In this document: piece after piece, positions 31,130-41,502 of the stretch
Numbering within the stretch: position 1 is the stretch's first letter
Layout of the letters: each line of letters starts with the position of its first letter
Assembly (NCBI GenBank): GCA_035772405.1
Contig: JAYKKM010000048.1
Location: 868,501-932,500, forward strand
Length of the DNA: 64,000 bases
Direction: 5' to 3'
Source: Chrysogorgia sp. JL179-B06
Lineage: Eukaryota; Cnidaria; Anthozoa; Scleralcyonacea; Chrysogorgiidae
Program-made: the position numbers and the translations under genes
Notes under the pieces: generated by a model
What the model saw: the letters and a program-made list of their open reading frames with translations, nothing else
Told to the model about the DNA's origin: nothing
The model's database searches: none

Positions 31130-32443
31130 CGGCAACGGCTTCCGTAGCTCAGTGGTCAGAGCACTGCACTAGCAATCGCAGAGTCGCGGGTTCAATTCCA
31201 GCCGGAAGGCCGCTAAGTTGCATTTTTCGCAACTGGTCCCGGTTTGGTCTTAAAATGTATGTATTCCAACACTCGAAATTTTCCTTCACCATAAATCCTT
31301 TCAACATGTAGTTTGATCGAGTGAAATGCCAAATATTACCTATAATATACCCAGAATCTTATCCCGGCATTACCACCATATATACAGAACTCGTGCCTAG
31401 GCTCTCGGCAACGGCTTCCGTAGCTCAGTGGTCAGAGCACTGCACTAGCAATCGCAGAGTCGCGGGTTCAATTCCAGCCGGAAGGCCGCTAAGTTGCATT
31501 TTTCGCAACTGGTCCCGGTTTGGTCTTAAAATGTATGTATTCCAACACTCGAAATTTTCCTTCACCATAAATCCTTTCAACATGTAGTTTGATCGAGTGA
31601 AATGCCAAATATTACCTATAATATACCCAGAATCTTATCCCGGCATTACCACCATATATACAGAACTCGTGCCTAGGCTCTCGGCAACGGCTTCCGTAGC
31701 TCAGTGGTCAGAGCACTGCACTAGCAATCGCAGAGTCGCGGGTTCAATTCCAGCCGGAAGGCCGCTAAGTTGCATTTTTCGCAACTGGTCCCGGTTTGGT
31801 CTTAAAATGTATGTATTCCAACACTCGAAATTTTCCTTCACCATAAATCCTTTCAACATGTAGTTTGATCGAGTGAAATGCCAAATATTACCTATAATAT
31901 ACCCAGAATCTTATCCCGGCATTACCACCATATATACAGAACTCGTGCCTAGGCTCTCGGCAACGGCTTCCGTAGCTCAGTGGTCAGAGCACTGCACTAG
32001 CAATCGCAGAGTCGCGGGTTCAATTCCAGCCGGAAGGCCGCTAAGTTGCATTTTTCGCAACTGGTCCCGGTTTGGTCTTAAAATGTATGTATTCCAACAC
32101 TCGAAATTTTCCTTCACCATAAATCCTTTCAACATGTAGTTTGATCGAGTGAAATGCCAAATATTACCTATAATATACCCAGAATCTTATCCCGGCATTA
32201 CCACCATATATACAGAACTCGTGCCTAGGCTCTCGGCAACGGCTTCCGTAGCTCAGTGGTCAGAGCACTGCACTAGCAATCGCAGAGTCGCGGGTTCAAT
32301 TCCAGCCGGAAGGCCGCTAAGTTGCATTTTTCGCAACTGGTCCCGGTTTGGTCTTAAAATGTATGTATTCCAACACTCGAAATTTTCCTTCACCATAAAT
32401 CCTTTCAACATGTAGTTTGATCGAGTGAAATGCCAAATATTAC
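31130..32443 (+). repeat. Five near-identical 276-bp units, each with a tRNA-like head
   Basis: Unit starts fall at about 31130, 31406, 31682, 31958 and 32234, exactly 276 bp apart, and the copies look identical by eye. The tRNA-like part (31138-31210 in the first) has GTAGCTCAGTGGTCAGAGC and GGGTTCAATTCC, an acceptor GCTTCCG/CGGAAGG with one mismatch, and AGC at the anticodon position. The anticodon stem is imperfect, so this is a tRNA-Ala-like pseudogene. The last unit is cut short and runs into another TA tract (32444-32472). An 88-residue frame repeats with the unit and is not a gene. Confidence 0.9.
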
Positions 32444-34197
32444 CTATATATATATATATATATATATATACATACAAATATAGACAATTTTGCTCTTGAG
32501 GAATCTAGAGTGCTCAATACAGAGTTGCAGAGCTAAATTTACTCATTAATAGATTGTCTAACCAAAATTACACATATCACATGTCATAAAACGGTGTTTC
32601 ACGCAGTTACGCGATCATCAGAAGCGTCAAACACCGTGTTATGACATATGTGCAATATTAGTTAGACAACCTATTTATATATGCTTTAGATAATGAAGTT
32701 AAAATCTCTTTGGATTCTTAGTAGAACGTGTTAAGTTGTCTTAACACTTGATTCATGTTTATGTTTGAGACCACAGGGGGAGCACCGAGCTTTGATAAAA
32801 TTAGTTAAACACAAAATGTTCAATTGGTTAACAAATACTTCCGTTTTAATTCGGTTTCGACAACTACTTATCTTTGGTTGTTTACCACGAAGACGATGCC
32901 ATGAGTTTGTCTCTCAGCCCCCCACAACGTATTATTTATAAATGAGACTATTAAAAAAAAGAGTTTCCTAAAAAATTTCAAAGGCTGATTGTTTATTGTC
33001 GGCATAATTTTGGTTCGAGAATAATGAAACAGTCCAAGAGATGCGGGAATCAAATTGTATAACAACACCTTATTTAGATGTAGCAGTCGATTGCCCATTG
33101 TCCTATCAATACAGTGTACAACCCAAACACGCGTCATTGTTACGTCAAACAATTCAACTTAGCATACAAAGATTATTTAACTAGGAGTTCTTATCAGAAG
33201 TGATATGCTGCCTTGGAATATACACATGAGCAGTGGGTACGAGGCTCAATGTTCAGGATCAGGCATTCCAGTAGATATAATGCAAGAAATTTTCTACAGA
33301 ATGAGGATCAAATAAATAGAATACAGAGTCTAAACCACAATCTAAATCAAGGTGATTATATAGCCTTGTAATATTAAAATAACATACGGTAATGATATTG
33401 CGCGTTTATAATGTCAAAATTCAATATGAGTTGACCATTTGAACGCCATACACCTAATTCGAACAACATTTATTGGAAACGAGCAAGCTGCCACGCGAAG
33501 TTATAAATTTTCCATTCAAGCGACACTTTTGCCAAATCGAACTTCACGTTATATTTCAAATAGAACAAACGAACGGGAATATCCTTCTAATATTAAAATA
33601 ACACACGGAAATCATGCGGGATATGTCACCGTTCTCAAAAACATTGAGGTTATAGTGTCTTCTTGGATTAAGACGATGTCATTTGTTGCTAACACTCCTG
33701 CCCGTGTGTTCCACTCGATAACAATCTAAACCACGTATCAAGGCCTTCTATAGCCTTCTAACAATATCCGAAACTAAAACCTACGTCATAAAACGTCATA
33801 AAACTGAACAGACATCCAAAAGGACATCCACTGCAGTGCCGATACATAGTTCCGCGAAGAGGTCTGGACACGAAACACAGGACCCAAGATGTATAATTTA
33901 ACTGTTTAAAATTTTAAACTGTTTAATTTAAAAAAAGGATAATTTAACTGTCATATCTCGTTCATTATTCGACGACAAATTTTGCAAAACACATTTTACA
34001 CGTATGTCAGTGAATAATACAACATCAAGTTGCAATCAGAACATCTCAAACTCAATAATAATTCTCAAAAACAAAGGAAATCAGCATTGGATATCGGAGG
34101 AAGAAATTACATATATCAAGCCAACTTTCACCTCGATTTTCTCTTAAAATAATGATTTGTTTGAGATGTAATATGAAACACTTTTTACATCATTGTA

Positions 34198-34300
34198 ACC
34201 TTCGCTCTCCATCTGAGTCTCGTGGTGGCTCAATGGTTTATAGAGCATCTCACCGGCAATCAGAAGGTTACAGGTTCGATTCCTGTCCGACGATTTGAGC
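34198..34300 (+). mobile_element. tRNA-like SINE, family B, with small insertion in the D loop
   Basis: GTGGCTCAATGGTTTATAGAGC carries three or four extra bases in the A box. The B box GGTTACAGGTTCGATTCCTG is intact. Confidence 0.65.
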
Positions 34301-34321
34301 TTGACGATAATCCATTATTAA

Positions 34322-34771
34322 AGTGCTTATCCGAGGTTTGGAGATTTTACATATTCGTAATCTTTAGGTTCTACCAAGAAGAAATGTAATATATCTTGTC
34401 GTTCGAAAATTTCATATTCATCTTCAAGTTGATTTACTATTCACAGGAAATGACGTCAAAGCAGGGACACGCGAAGTCATTACACACTAATTCAACAGTG
34501 AAATATAAAGAAAGTTTGGCTCTGAACTTTAAACACACCTGTTTAGACAAAATTCGCTCAATTCCCCAAACATTCATTGTATTTCACTGCTGAATCAATG
34601 TATAATGTTTTTGCGGGTCCCTGCTTTGACGTGATTTCTTGTGAATAGTAAATCACTTTAGCAGGGGGGAAAGGTATGAAGATGAAATTTTCGCACAAGA
34701 TATTTTACAATTCTTCTCAAGAGATTCCAAAGATCACAAATATGTAAAATCCCCAAACCTCGGATAGGAAT
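34322..34771. mobile_element. TTAA-flanked foldback element
   Basis: The ends AGTGCTTATCCGAGGTTTGG and CCAAACCTCGGATAGGAAT are inverted and each abuts TTAA. Inside, 'gatttactattcacaggaaa' is mirrored near 34640-34660, and AATGACGTCAAAGCAGGGAC appears inverted as GTCCCTGCTTTGACGT. Confidence 0.7.
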
Positions 34772-35008
34772 TTAATGAGTTTTGAATTTATATAGTTAGT
34801 ACACGAGGCGGGCTGACAGTAAATTGAACAGGTATACGATAGAGAAATAATTGGAACACTTGTGAACTACCTGTTACACAGCTTGTCAAGAAGGACTTTC
34901 AAAATATCTACACCAATATAGTGTCTATCACCAAGTGAGCTAACTAAGTTTATATACTGTAGTTAACCAGCAACGTTGATCCTGATACATAAATATACAA
35001 TGACATAA

Positions 35009-35266
35009 ATATATAACCAGGCAAACAAACGCTGTGTAAGTGAAATCATCAATTATAATGGAGGATTCATTGCATTAGATATTCCACACAAAGATAACGA
35101 AGCCACAATAGATCTTCAAAGAAACTGGAAAGACAATAGATTGCTAATAGTTTACAAGTCTATATACAGACGATCGAAACAAGGAAACAGAGATAAGCCA
35201 AGTTACATGGGAATATTCAAGTATTTACAAAAACAAGACGCATATGTAATAACAGAAGAAGTATAG
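35009..35266 (+). other. Unassigned open stretch without ATG, ending in TAG
   Basis: An 85-codon open frame has ordinary composition, for example 'NYNGGFIALDIPHKDNEA' and 'RLLIVYKSIYRRSKQG', ending 'AYVITEEV'. There is a possible acceptor (aaccag) at 35018-35020 and no start codon near its beginning. It could be a 3' exon or a fragment of an old mobile-element gene. I do not recognise a family. Confidence 0.25.
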
Positions 35267-36618
35267 GAACTGATCTGGTGGAGAATTGACTAAGCGTCTT
35301 TAATTCGTAAAAGCAAGACAACTAGAAGAAACATTTTGGCCAAACTAGTTACAAACAACAATCAAGTCGTCTTCAATTCATAAAAGCAAGAGAAATATAG
35401 AAGGAACATTCCCGAATGTTAGTATACTAAATCATAAATGAAATATATGGGAATATTATAGGAGTGTTGAGCACATAAAAATGTCATCATATTTAAGCTA
35501 TAATAAAGAAAATCAAGAAGTTCCTCCTCAGTAATGCCAATGAAGATGAATCATCGGAATTCTAGTTTCTACTTGTTTGTTCGTCGGCACGGACGATGTT
35601 TATTTAAAACATGTGGTTGCCTTTTCATGCTGTTGATGTTACACAAATATTATTCAAGAGAAAAGGACTTCGAAGTACAACCTGAGCCATCGCCATCAAT
35701 AAGGTAAGATAATTGTTGCCGACCCTCAGGGAGGGGAAGCACACTAATCTTGGCTTGAGTCCCTGTGTTTCGTGTCCAGACCTCTTCGCGGAACAATCTA
35801 AAGCGAACACAATCTCGTTCCCAGAGCCTTCGCCGAAAGGCTCTGTGATCGAGGATGAGCATGAAATCTTGTTGGTCAGCAGTCACATTAACTGGATAAC
35901 ATTATAAGGGAATGGTATATAATCGTCAGAATTTTGTCACTTAACTATGAAAATAACAGCTAATCCCAAAACAACTTAGATCCTAACCCTAACCCCCCAC
36001 CTAATGAGTTTTCTAACCCTAACCCCCCGCCTTAAGTGTCTTCCTAACCCTCCCACCTCGATTCCCTTGATGTTATCCAGTGATGTTTATATATTGGTGA
36101 TGGAGTAACATGAAAGGTTATCCATGTTATCCAGTTAATATGACTGCTGACCCCATGCTCATCCTCGATCATCGCGAGGGTTATAGCAAATCCCGTCTGG
36201 ATGTCTGTCCAGTTTTATGACGTTTTGTGACGTAGGTTTCAGTTTCGGATATTATTAGAAGGCTATATGATCGCCTTGATACGCGGTTTAGATTGTTATC
36301 GAGTGGAACACGGGCTGCGTGCCACTATAGAAAGAAGTGTTAGCAACAAACGACAGCGTCTTAATTCAAGGAGACACTATAACTTCAAGGACTAAATCGT
36401 TACACTAGCAGTTCTTATCAGAAGTGAAATGCTGCCTTGGAACACACACAGGAGCAGTGCGTACGAGGTTGGAGGCTCAATGTTCAGGATCAGGCATTCC
36501 AGCAGAATAATGCTAGAAATTTTCTAGAGCATGAGGATCAAACAATGATAAACTTAAATAGTCCCAAAGACATGGAGCTAGCACGTTTGACATCTCAGCG
36601 CAGCTTGTACTTTAGTAG

Positions 36619-36870
36619 TTTAGTTTATTAGATTTATCACTCTTAGGTGAATGGAATACCCCAACAGGCTAGAAGCCCAATTGATAGGGGTTCCGAGGGC
36701 CTACGATTTAAGGTCGTTATCCGAGAAGACCTGAAAGTCTCACCATTTGTTGATATTATTGCAAAGGCAGCACTTTCTCCTCAATTATTTTGAAGACCCT
36801 AAGTGGTGGTCCGACCCAGGATTTGAACCTGTGTCTCCCAGCTCATAGACATGTGTGGTAACCACTAGAC
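36619..36870 (-). mobile_element. tRNA-derived SINE, family A
   Basis: Minus-strand copy from tail 'gatttatcactcttaggtga' to head 'ggtaaccactagac'. It ends about 80 bp before the first recognised exon of the sulfotransferase gene. Confidence 0.8.
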
Positions 36871-36951
36871 AACAACAGCTAATCGAGTATTACTGCCTGC
36901 TCCGCGATCTTTGCTTGCATGCCGCCATTCAGTTGTCCCTGTCTTTTCTAG

Positions 36952-39946
36952 CATTCATGTGTCGAACATCTGGGTAGTCAAGGACAACCAACGTTTCACG
37001 GACCAAGAATACGATGATCTTTTGACGTCATCCCTACGTAGTCAACACTTTGAGCCGTCACCGCAAGGGCCAGCGGAGCCGATGGAAAAATCGAATTGGG
37101 AGGCGATCATTGAAGGCGACGACGACTACTTTAGCATTGAAGATAATTATTCCGATTTTGACGGCAGCCATCACAGAGAGAGGTATATACAGAGTGAATG
37201 AGGCTACGTAAAAACATTATAATTGTCTTTAGAAACCGGTAAAGACCGTTCATTATGGAACCATTGAAAAGATTTAAAAAATTACGAAAACATTGAGGAA
37301 ATGTGAAAAATTTAATAGCCATATAATAAAAACCTTATTAACCTTGTTTGGTCATTCTTTATGGCAAAATAATCCTGCTCTTGGTCTTTTAGCATAGACC
37401 TCGCTCCTTCGTCGCTTGGTCTGTACTGAAAGAACACGGATTTCGAGCGAATAACTTTCGACACAGAGTGAAACGTAAAGTGAAATAAAAAACCACAAAA
37501 ATTAGCGAATCGGATACGATAAATAATAACAAATCATCATCCTTCTATCCATTCATCTGACCTGAGGAAGGACACATTGTCCGAAATGTTGTCCATGAAT
37601 ATACGTAAGTACTCTTACTTAAGTATTTTCAACACATTGAAGTTCTCTTATTTCTCCTTTTCATATTATATCCAGTTTAGCAGCTAACATCCATCTCCTC
37701 AACCAAAGTTACGTCTTAATTGGGAAATGTACTTTTGGATACTCTGGAACATTATTGTTTAACTCTCAACCGTCAAAAATTAAAACATCTACTTCATTGT
37801 TATCTTTTAAGAGCCTTATTAGAGAGCATAATTTTTAAGTATAATATAAGGACCTTTATTAATTAGTTAATATATTTTTTGTAATTTTGTGTGATATCTT
37901 GTACAGGGTCCCTCTGGATACCAGCTTCGGCTGAATGGGCTACCCTGTCAAAATAAAGTTTATCATACCATACCATACCATACCATACCATAGTACCATA
38001 CCATACCATACCATACCCATATCATACCAATTACACCATACCATACGAATCCATACCATACCACACCACACCATATCAATCTATACCATACCACACCACA
38101 CCACACCATACCACACCACACCAATCCATACATACCATACCATACCACACCACACCATATCAATCTATACCATACCATACCACACCACACCACACCATAC
38201 CATACCACACCACACCACACCATACATACCATACCAATCCATACCACACCATAGTTACATGATCTAGAAAACTAACTAGTTACCACTCCCCCTCTAGATC
38301 CACGACCTGCCAGCTACCAGTACACAACGTCCTCTTCCTCAAGACTCATTATACCGGAAGTGACGTCATCACAAATATCTTCAACAGGTTCGCTGACGTT
38401 CGTGAACTGCTCGTAGCTCTTCCAAACAATGGTCTGTCGTCGTTCTACTGGCCATCAAAGTTTGATTGGAGATACATGGATATGAGACGCTTGCAAGGAA
38501 ATTTACCCCACATGCTGTGTAACCACGCGCGTTACAACCCTGACGTCATGGGAGAATTCATGCCGTTTAACACACATTACGTGACAATTTTAAGAAGTCC
38601 AGTACACCATTTTACGACAGTGTTTAAAGAACTTCACATTTCTAGAAGAATGGATATCAATTCCTTGAATCCTTTAGAGACATTTATGCTGCATCCAAAA
38701 GCATATATCAAAAAAGCAATTGAGCAGAAACGATTCTTTGTGAGTATTAGTTGACACTTGTGTACAACATTGACCACGGATATGCTCAAAACATTGAGCT
38801 ACATTGACTCCGTTGGTAGAGTGAAGGTTACATATGTGTACAACCTGTAACCTTCTGATGATCAGTGAGATACTCTAACCATTGAGCCACATGGACTACA
38901 TATGTGTACAACCTGTAACCTTCTGATGACCAGTGAGATGCTCTAACCATTGAGCTACATAGACTATAAGATGATGAGTGAAGGTTACATATGTGTACAA
39001 CCTGTAACCTTCTGATGACCAGTAAGATACTCTAACCATTGAGCTACATGGACTAAGATGATAGAGTGAAGGTTATATATGTGTACAACCTGTAACATTC
39101 TGATGACCAGTGAGATGCTCTAACTATTGAGCTACATGGACTAAGATGATGAGTGAAGGTTACATATGTGTACAAGTTGTAACCTTCTGATGATCAGTGA
39201 GATGCTCTTAACCATTAACAGTGAAGGTCTGTGTAGAATCTGTAACCTAATGACCAGTGAGATGCTGAGCTACACGGACTAAGATGATAGAGCAAAGGTT
39301 GCATATTGTAGATTGTACACCCTGCATGCCTTCTGGCGACCAGCGAGATCCTAATCCCAACGGGTTTAATCTACTTTTTTTAAATTTATAGGATTCAATG
39401 AATTTACTCAAGAATGGAATGTTTTTCGACCTTGGTCTTCATACGTCAGACTATGACCAAAATATTGCAATCACAAACACCATTTTTGATTTACAAAAAA
39501 AGTTCTCTATCGTTCTTATCCACGAGTACCTCGACGAATCCCTCGTTCTCATGAAACGCAAGTTTTGCTGGAACATTGACGATATCATTTATCTGAGATC
39601 AGCGTTTCCTTGGAAACCGTCACCACGCGACGGTGTCAGCTCACCGTCTTTGCGCACAAGGGAGGCAATCTCGAAATGGAACAAAGCCGATTGGATTCTC
39701 TACGAATTTTTTAACGCAACTCTTTGGCAAAGCATTCGCGCTGAGAAAGACTTTTATTCTGAAGTGATGGCCTTTAAAGAAAGGCAGAAGGAACTTGAAT
39801 CATATTGTTCAGGAAAAAGTCAAGAAACGAAAAGCTTTGATCTTGTAGATCTAAATCTCACCTCGATAAGCCAAGCTCAGGATGTATGTAAAAAGATGAC
39901 AATGGTACAAGAAGATTATTTAGAGTATTTTCGTCAAAAATACTAA
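36952..39946 (+). CDS. Galactose-3-O-sulfotransferase-like protein, 5' end not found
   Basis: Golgi enzyme family that transfers sulfate from PAPS to the 3-OH of galactose on glycolipids and glycans. Exons 36952-37182, 38298-38739 and 39392-39946 chain in phase (leftover AG plus A; then phase 0). The first encodes an acidic, low-complexity stem. The second has CQLPVHNVLFLKTH-YTGS, the PAPS 5'-phosphosulfate loop, then NHARYNP and YVTILRSPVHHF, the 3'-phosphate site. The third has MFFDLGL and the C-terminal domain and ends in TAA. About 407 residues are visible against the usual 400-490. The N-terminal signal anchor is missing; I found no convincing exon for it upstream. Which of the four vertebrate Gal3ST types it matches is open. 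Confidence 0.85.
37555..37660 (+). repeat. Dispersed repeat with hammerhead-like core (copy 2)
   Basis: Contains CTGAGGA, stem GGAC-ACATT-GTCC, then GAAATGTT, followed by 'tccatgaatatacgtaagta' and 'actcttacttaagtatttt', matching 2484-2590. The core resembles a hammerhead but lacks a clear cleavage triplet. Confidence 0.5.
37705..37965 (+). pseudogene. Non-LTR retrotransposon 3' end
   Basis: Reads 'TFGYSGTLLFNSQPSKIKTS' and 'LLSFKSLIREHNF' then stop, a common C-terminal ending of LINE reverse transcriptases. The 3' UTR has 'ccagcttcggctgaatgggc' and ends in AATAAAG before the TACCA microsatellite. The same UTR phrase occurs on minus near 47040. Lies in the sulfotransferase intron. Confidence 0.65.
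37966..38256. repeat. (ATACC)n microsatellite
   Basis: About 290 bp of CATAC/CACAC pentamers continue directly from the LINE 3' end, so the array probably grew from the LINE tail. It ends about 40 bp before the second exon of the sulfotransferase. Confidence 0.9.
38790..39290 (-). repeat. Tandem array of about 87-bp tRNA-like units
   Basis: Five to six units in minus orientation (GGTTAGAGCATCTCACTGG, GGTTACAGGTTGTACACATA) lie in the last sulfotransferase intron. Confidence 0.85.
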
Positions 39947-40138
39947 TAGTTTTAGAAACCTTAACGTGCCCCTGTGATTAAAAATTTTTGCCCGAATTTT
40001 TACATATTTGTAAAGAGCATGGTGTTCTTACTTAACTTGCCAAATTTCAAGCAATTACGAGCATGGGAAGTCACCTTTTCAGACTGTTTTTATACGAGAT
40101 TATACGGCCGCCATTACTCGAACATGTTTGCGATTAGA

Positions 40139-41052
40139 GGAAGTGACGTCAAGATTAGAGGAAGTGACGTCAAGTCACGTGTTGAGTCTCTGACGTCACA
40201 ATCACGGGCTCGTCTGGAACAAGTTTTGAGCAATGGCGGACAAAATTTGCGCGACTTTGGAGGTTAAATTTCTTGTAATAGAATGTTTTTTGTTCATTTT
40301 TTTGGCAAATGCGAACATTTATTAACCTAAAATGATGTTCTGCAACAAAAAATGTCAGGAAACGTAATGTGATATTTCGTATCAGCTTGAAGTATTTTTA
40401 GTATATTTATTAAAAGGGATAGACATCCCAAAAAACAAATGTTGCTTAAATGAAAGTTCTTTGTCACCTTACATGAGAATGGGTATTAGTTTTCTTCTTC
40501 TGAATCTTTTTAGTTTTTAGAGAGATTTGGCTTTGTTTCTCGTATTTTTGTAAATTGAAGGCCGCCATATTTGTTCTGATTGCGGGCGAATGCGGTCGCT
40601 CCCATTAATGTTGACGTCATTGAGAGATAGAAACACATAATCACAAAGACAGCTAAAGACGATGTTATTGTCATGCTATTGTGAAGGGTTTCTGTTTCTT
40701 TGTGTATCTAAATGACATCACATAGACTATCGCTAGTACATTTACCTGAGAAAACAGAACACCTGTTTTCTCAGGCAGTTTCTTTACCGGCGCCATCTTG
40801 GATAAATTGGACTATATTTCATATTAAAGCAATCATTTTGATCTTTTACTCAGCACAAAATGGTCCAAGTAACAATAGAACAGGCTTAATCGCCAAATAG
40901 ACAAACAGTGAAAAAGAAACGCAAAAATTATAGAATTTACGATTCCTTGTTTTGGACAGCGAAATTCTCGAATTGCAGAAAAAGGCCTGGAACCAAGGAG
41001 TTTACCCTCCAATTTGCCCCAGTTTCCCCCCAATTTTCCCAAGATGGCGGCA
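40139..41052. promoter_or_regulatory. Putative promoter zone: CRE and E-box cluster, YY1-like sites
   Basis: Three TGACGTCA (CRE) sites lie at 40144-40151, 40165-40172 and 40191-40198, the first two inside a 21-bp direct repeat. A CACGTG E-box is at 40176-40181. YY1-like GCGCCATCTTGG is near 40790 and CAAGATGGCGGC near 41039. All lie between the sulfotransferase stop and the SF3B4 start (41503), so they may drive SF3B4. TGACGTCA also occurs in foldback elements here, so the cluster could be a repeat remnant. An isolated ATGGCGGACAAAATTTGC at 40233 might begin an exon, but no partner was found. Confidence 0.4.
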
Positions 41053-41502
41053 CCCATTTCCCAAATTCAGGCCCTATATGTGGCCCCATCGCGTTGTTCA
41101 AATCCCTCAATATCTGAATAATCCTTGATATAAATTACTCGTATTCTCCGTTTCTTGTAAGAAGACATACCTGATTTAATATTCATTGAGTTATTTTATC
41201 GGAAATTCGACGTCTTTTTATTAAAAACATAAAAAATACCGAATATATTGAATAACAAAAGCGCGAAAACACAAGTTAAACACCAACCTGGCATCTCCAA
41301 ATCTTTCGGACTCTCCTTTGATGCACCCAGTAACGGTTTTCGCAAGAATTATCCGATAATTTGTCATCTTTTAAATACTTTTCTACCCATGTTTGGTTTG
41401 ACAAAAATTTGAAAATGCCCGCGAAAATATTTCCGGTATTTCTACGCATTGGTCAGCAGTAACTGAACGGCTACTTCAAGTAATATAATTATTGCTTCAA
41501 GC

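Larger units (their letters stand above)
32473..36618. other. 4.1 kb gene-poor stretch of nested inverted repeats
   Basis: Several phrases occur twice, some inverted: 'gttcttatcagaagtgat..gctgccttgga' near 33185 and 36417, 'cgataacaatctaaacc' near 33718 and inverted near 36290, and 'gaagaggtctggacacgaaacacag' near 33855 and inverted near 35765. There are also CCTAACCCT telomere-like runs near 35985 and a 'tcataaaacggtgtttcac' foldback at 32575-32665. I read it as several nested non-autonomous elements. No gene recognised apart from the orphan frame at 35009. Confidence 0.5.

Noticed and set aside
31138..31210. Functional tRNA-Ala genes in the 276-bp units
   Set aside because: The anticodon stem is imperfect, the first acceptor pair is broken, and the element also occurs without the tRNA part; a tRNA-derived repeat is more likely.
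31321..32415. Four identical 88-residue frames
   Set aside because: They repeat with the 276-bp tRNA-like unit and run through its tRNA-like head, so they are not genes.
37935..38267. His/Tyr/Thr-Ile-Pro frames and their minus-strand counterparts
   Set aside because: Products of the ATACC microsatellite.
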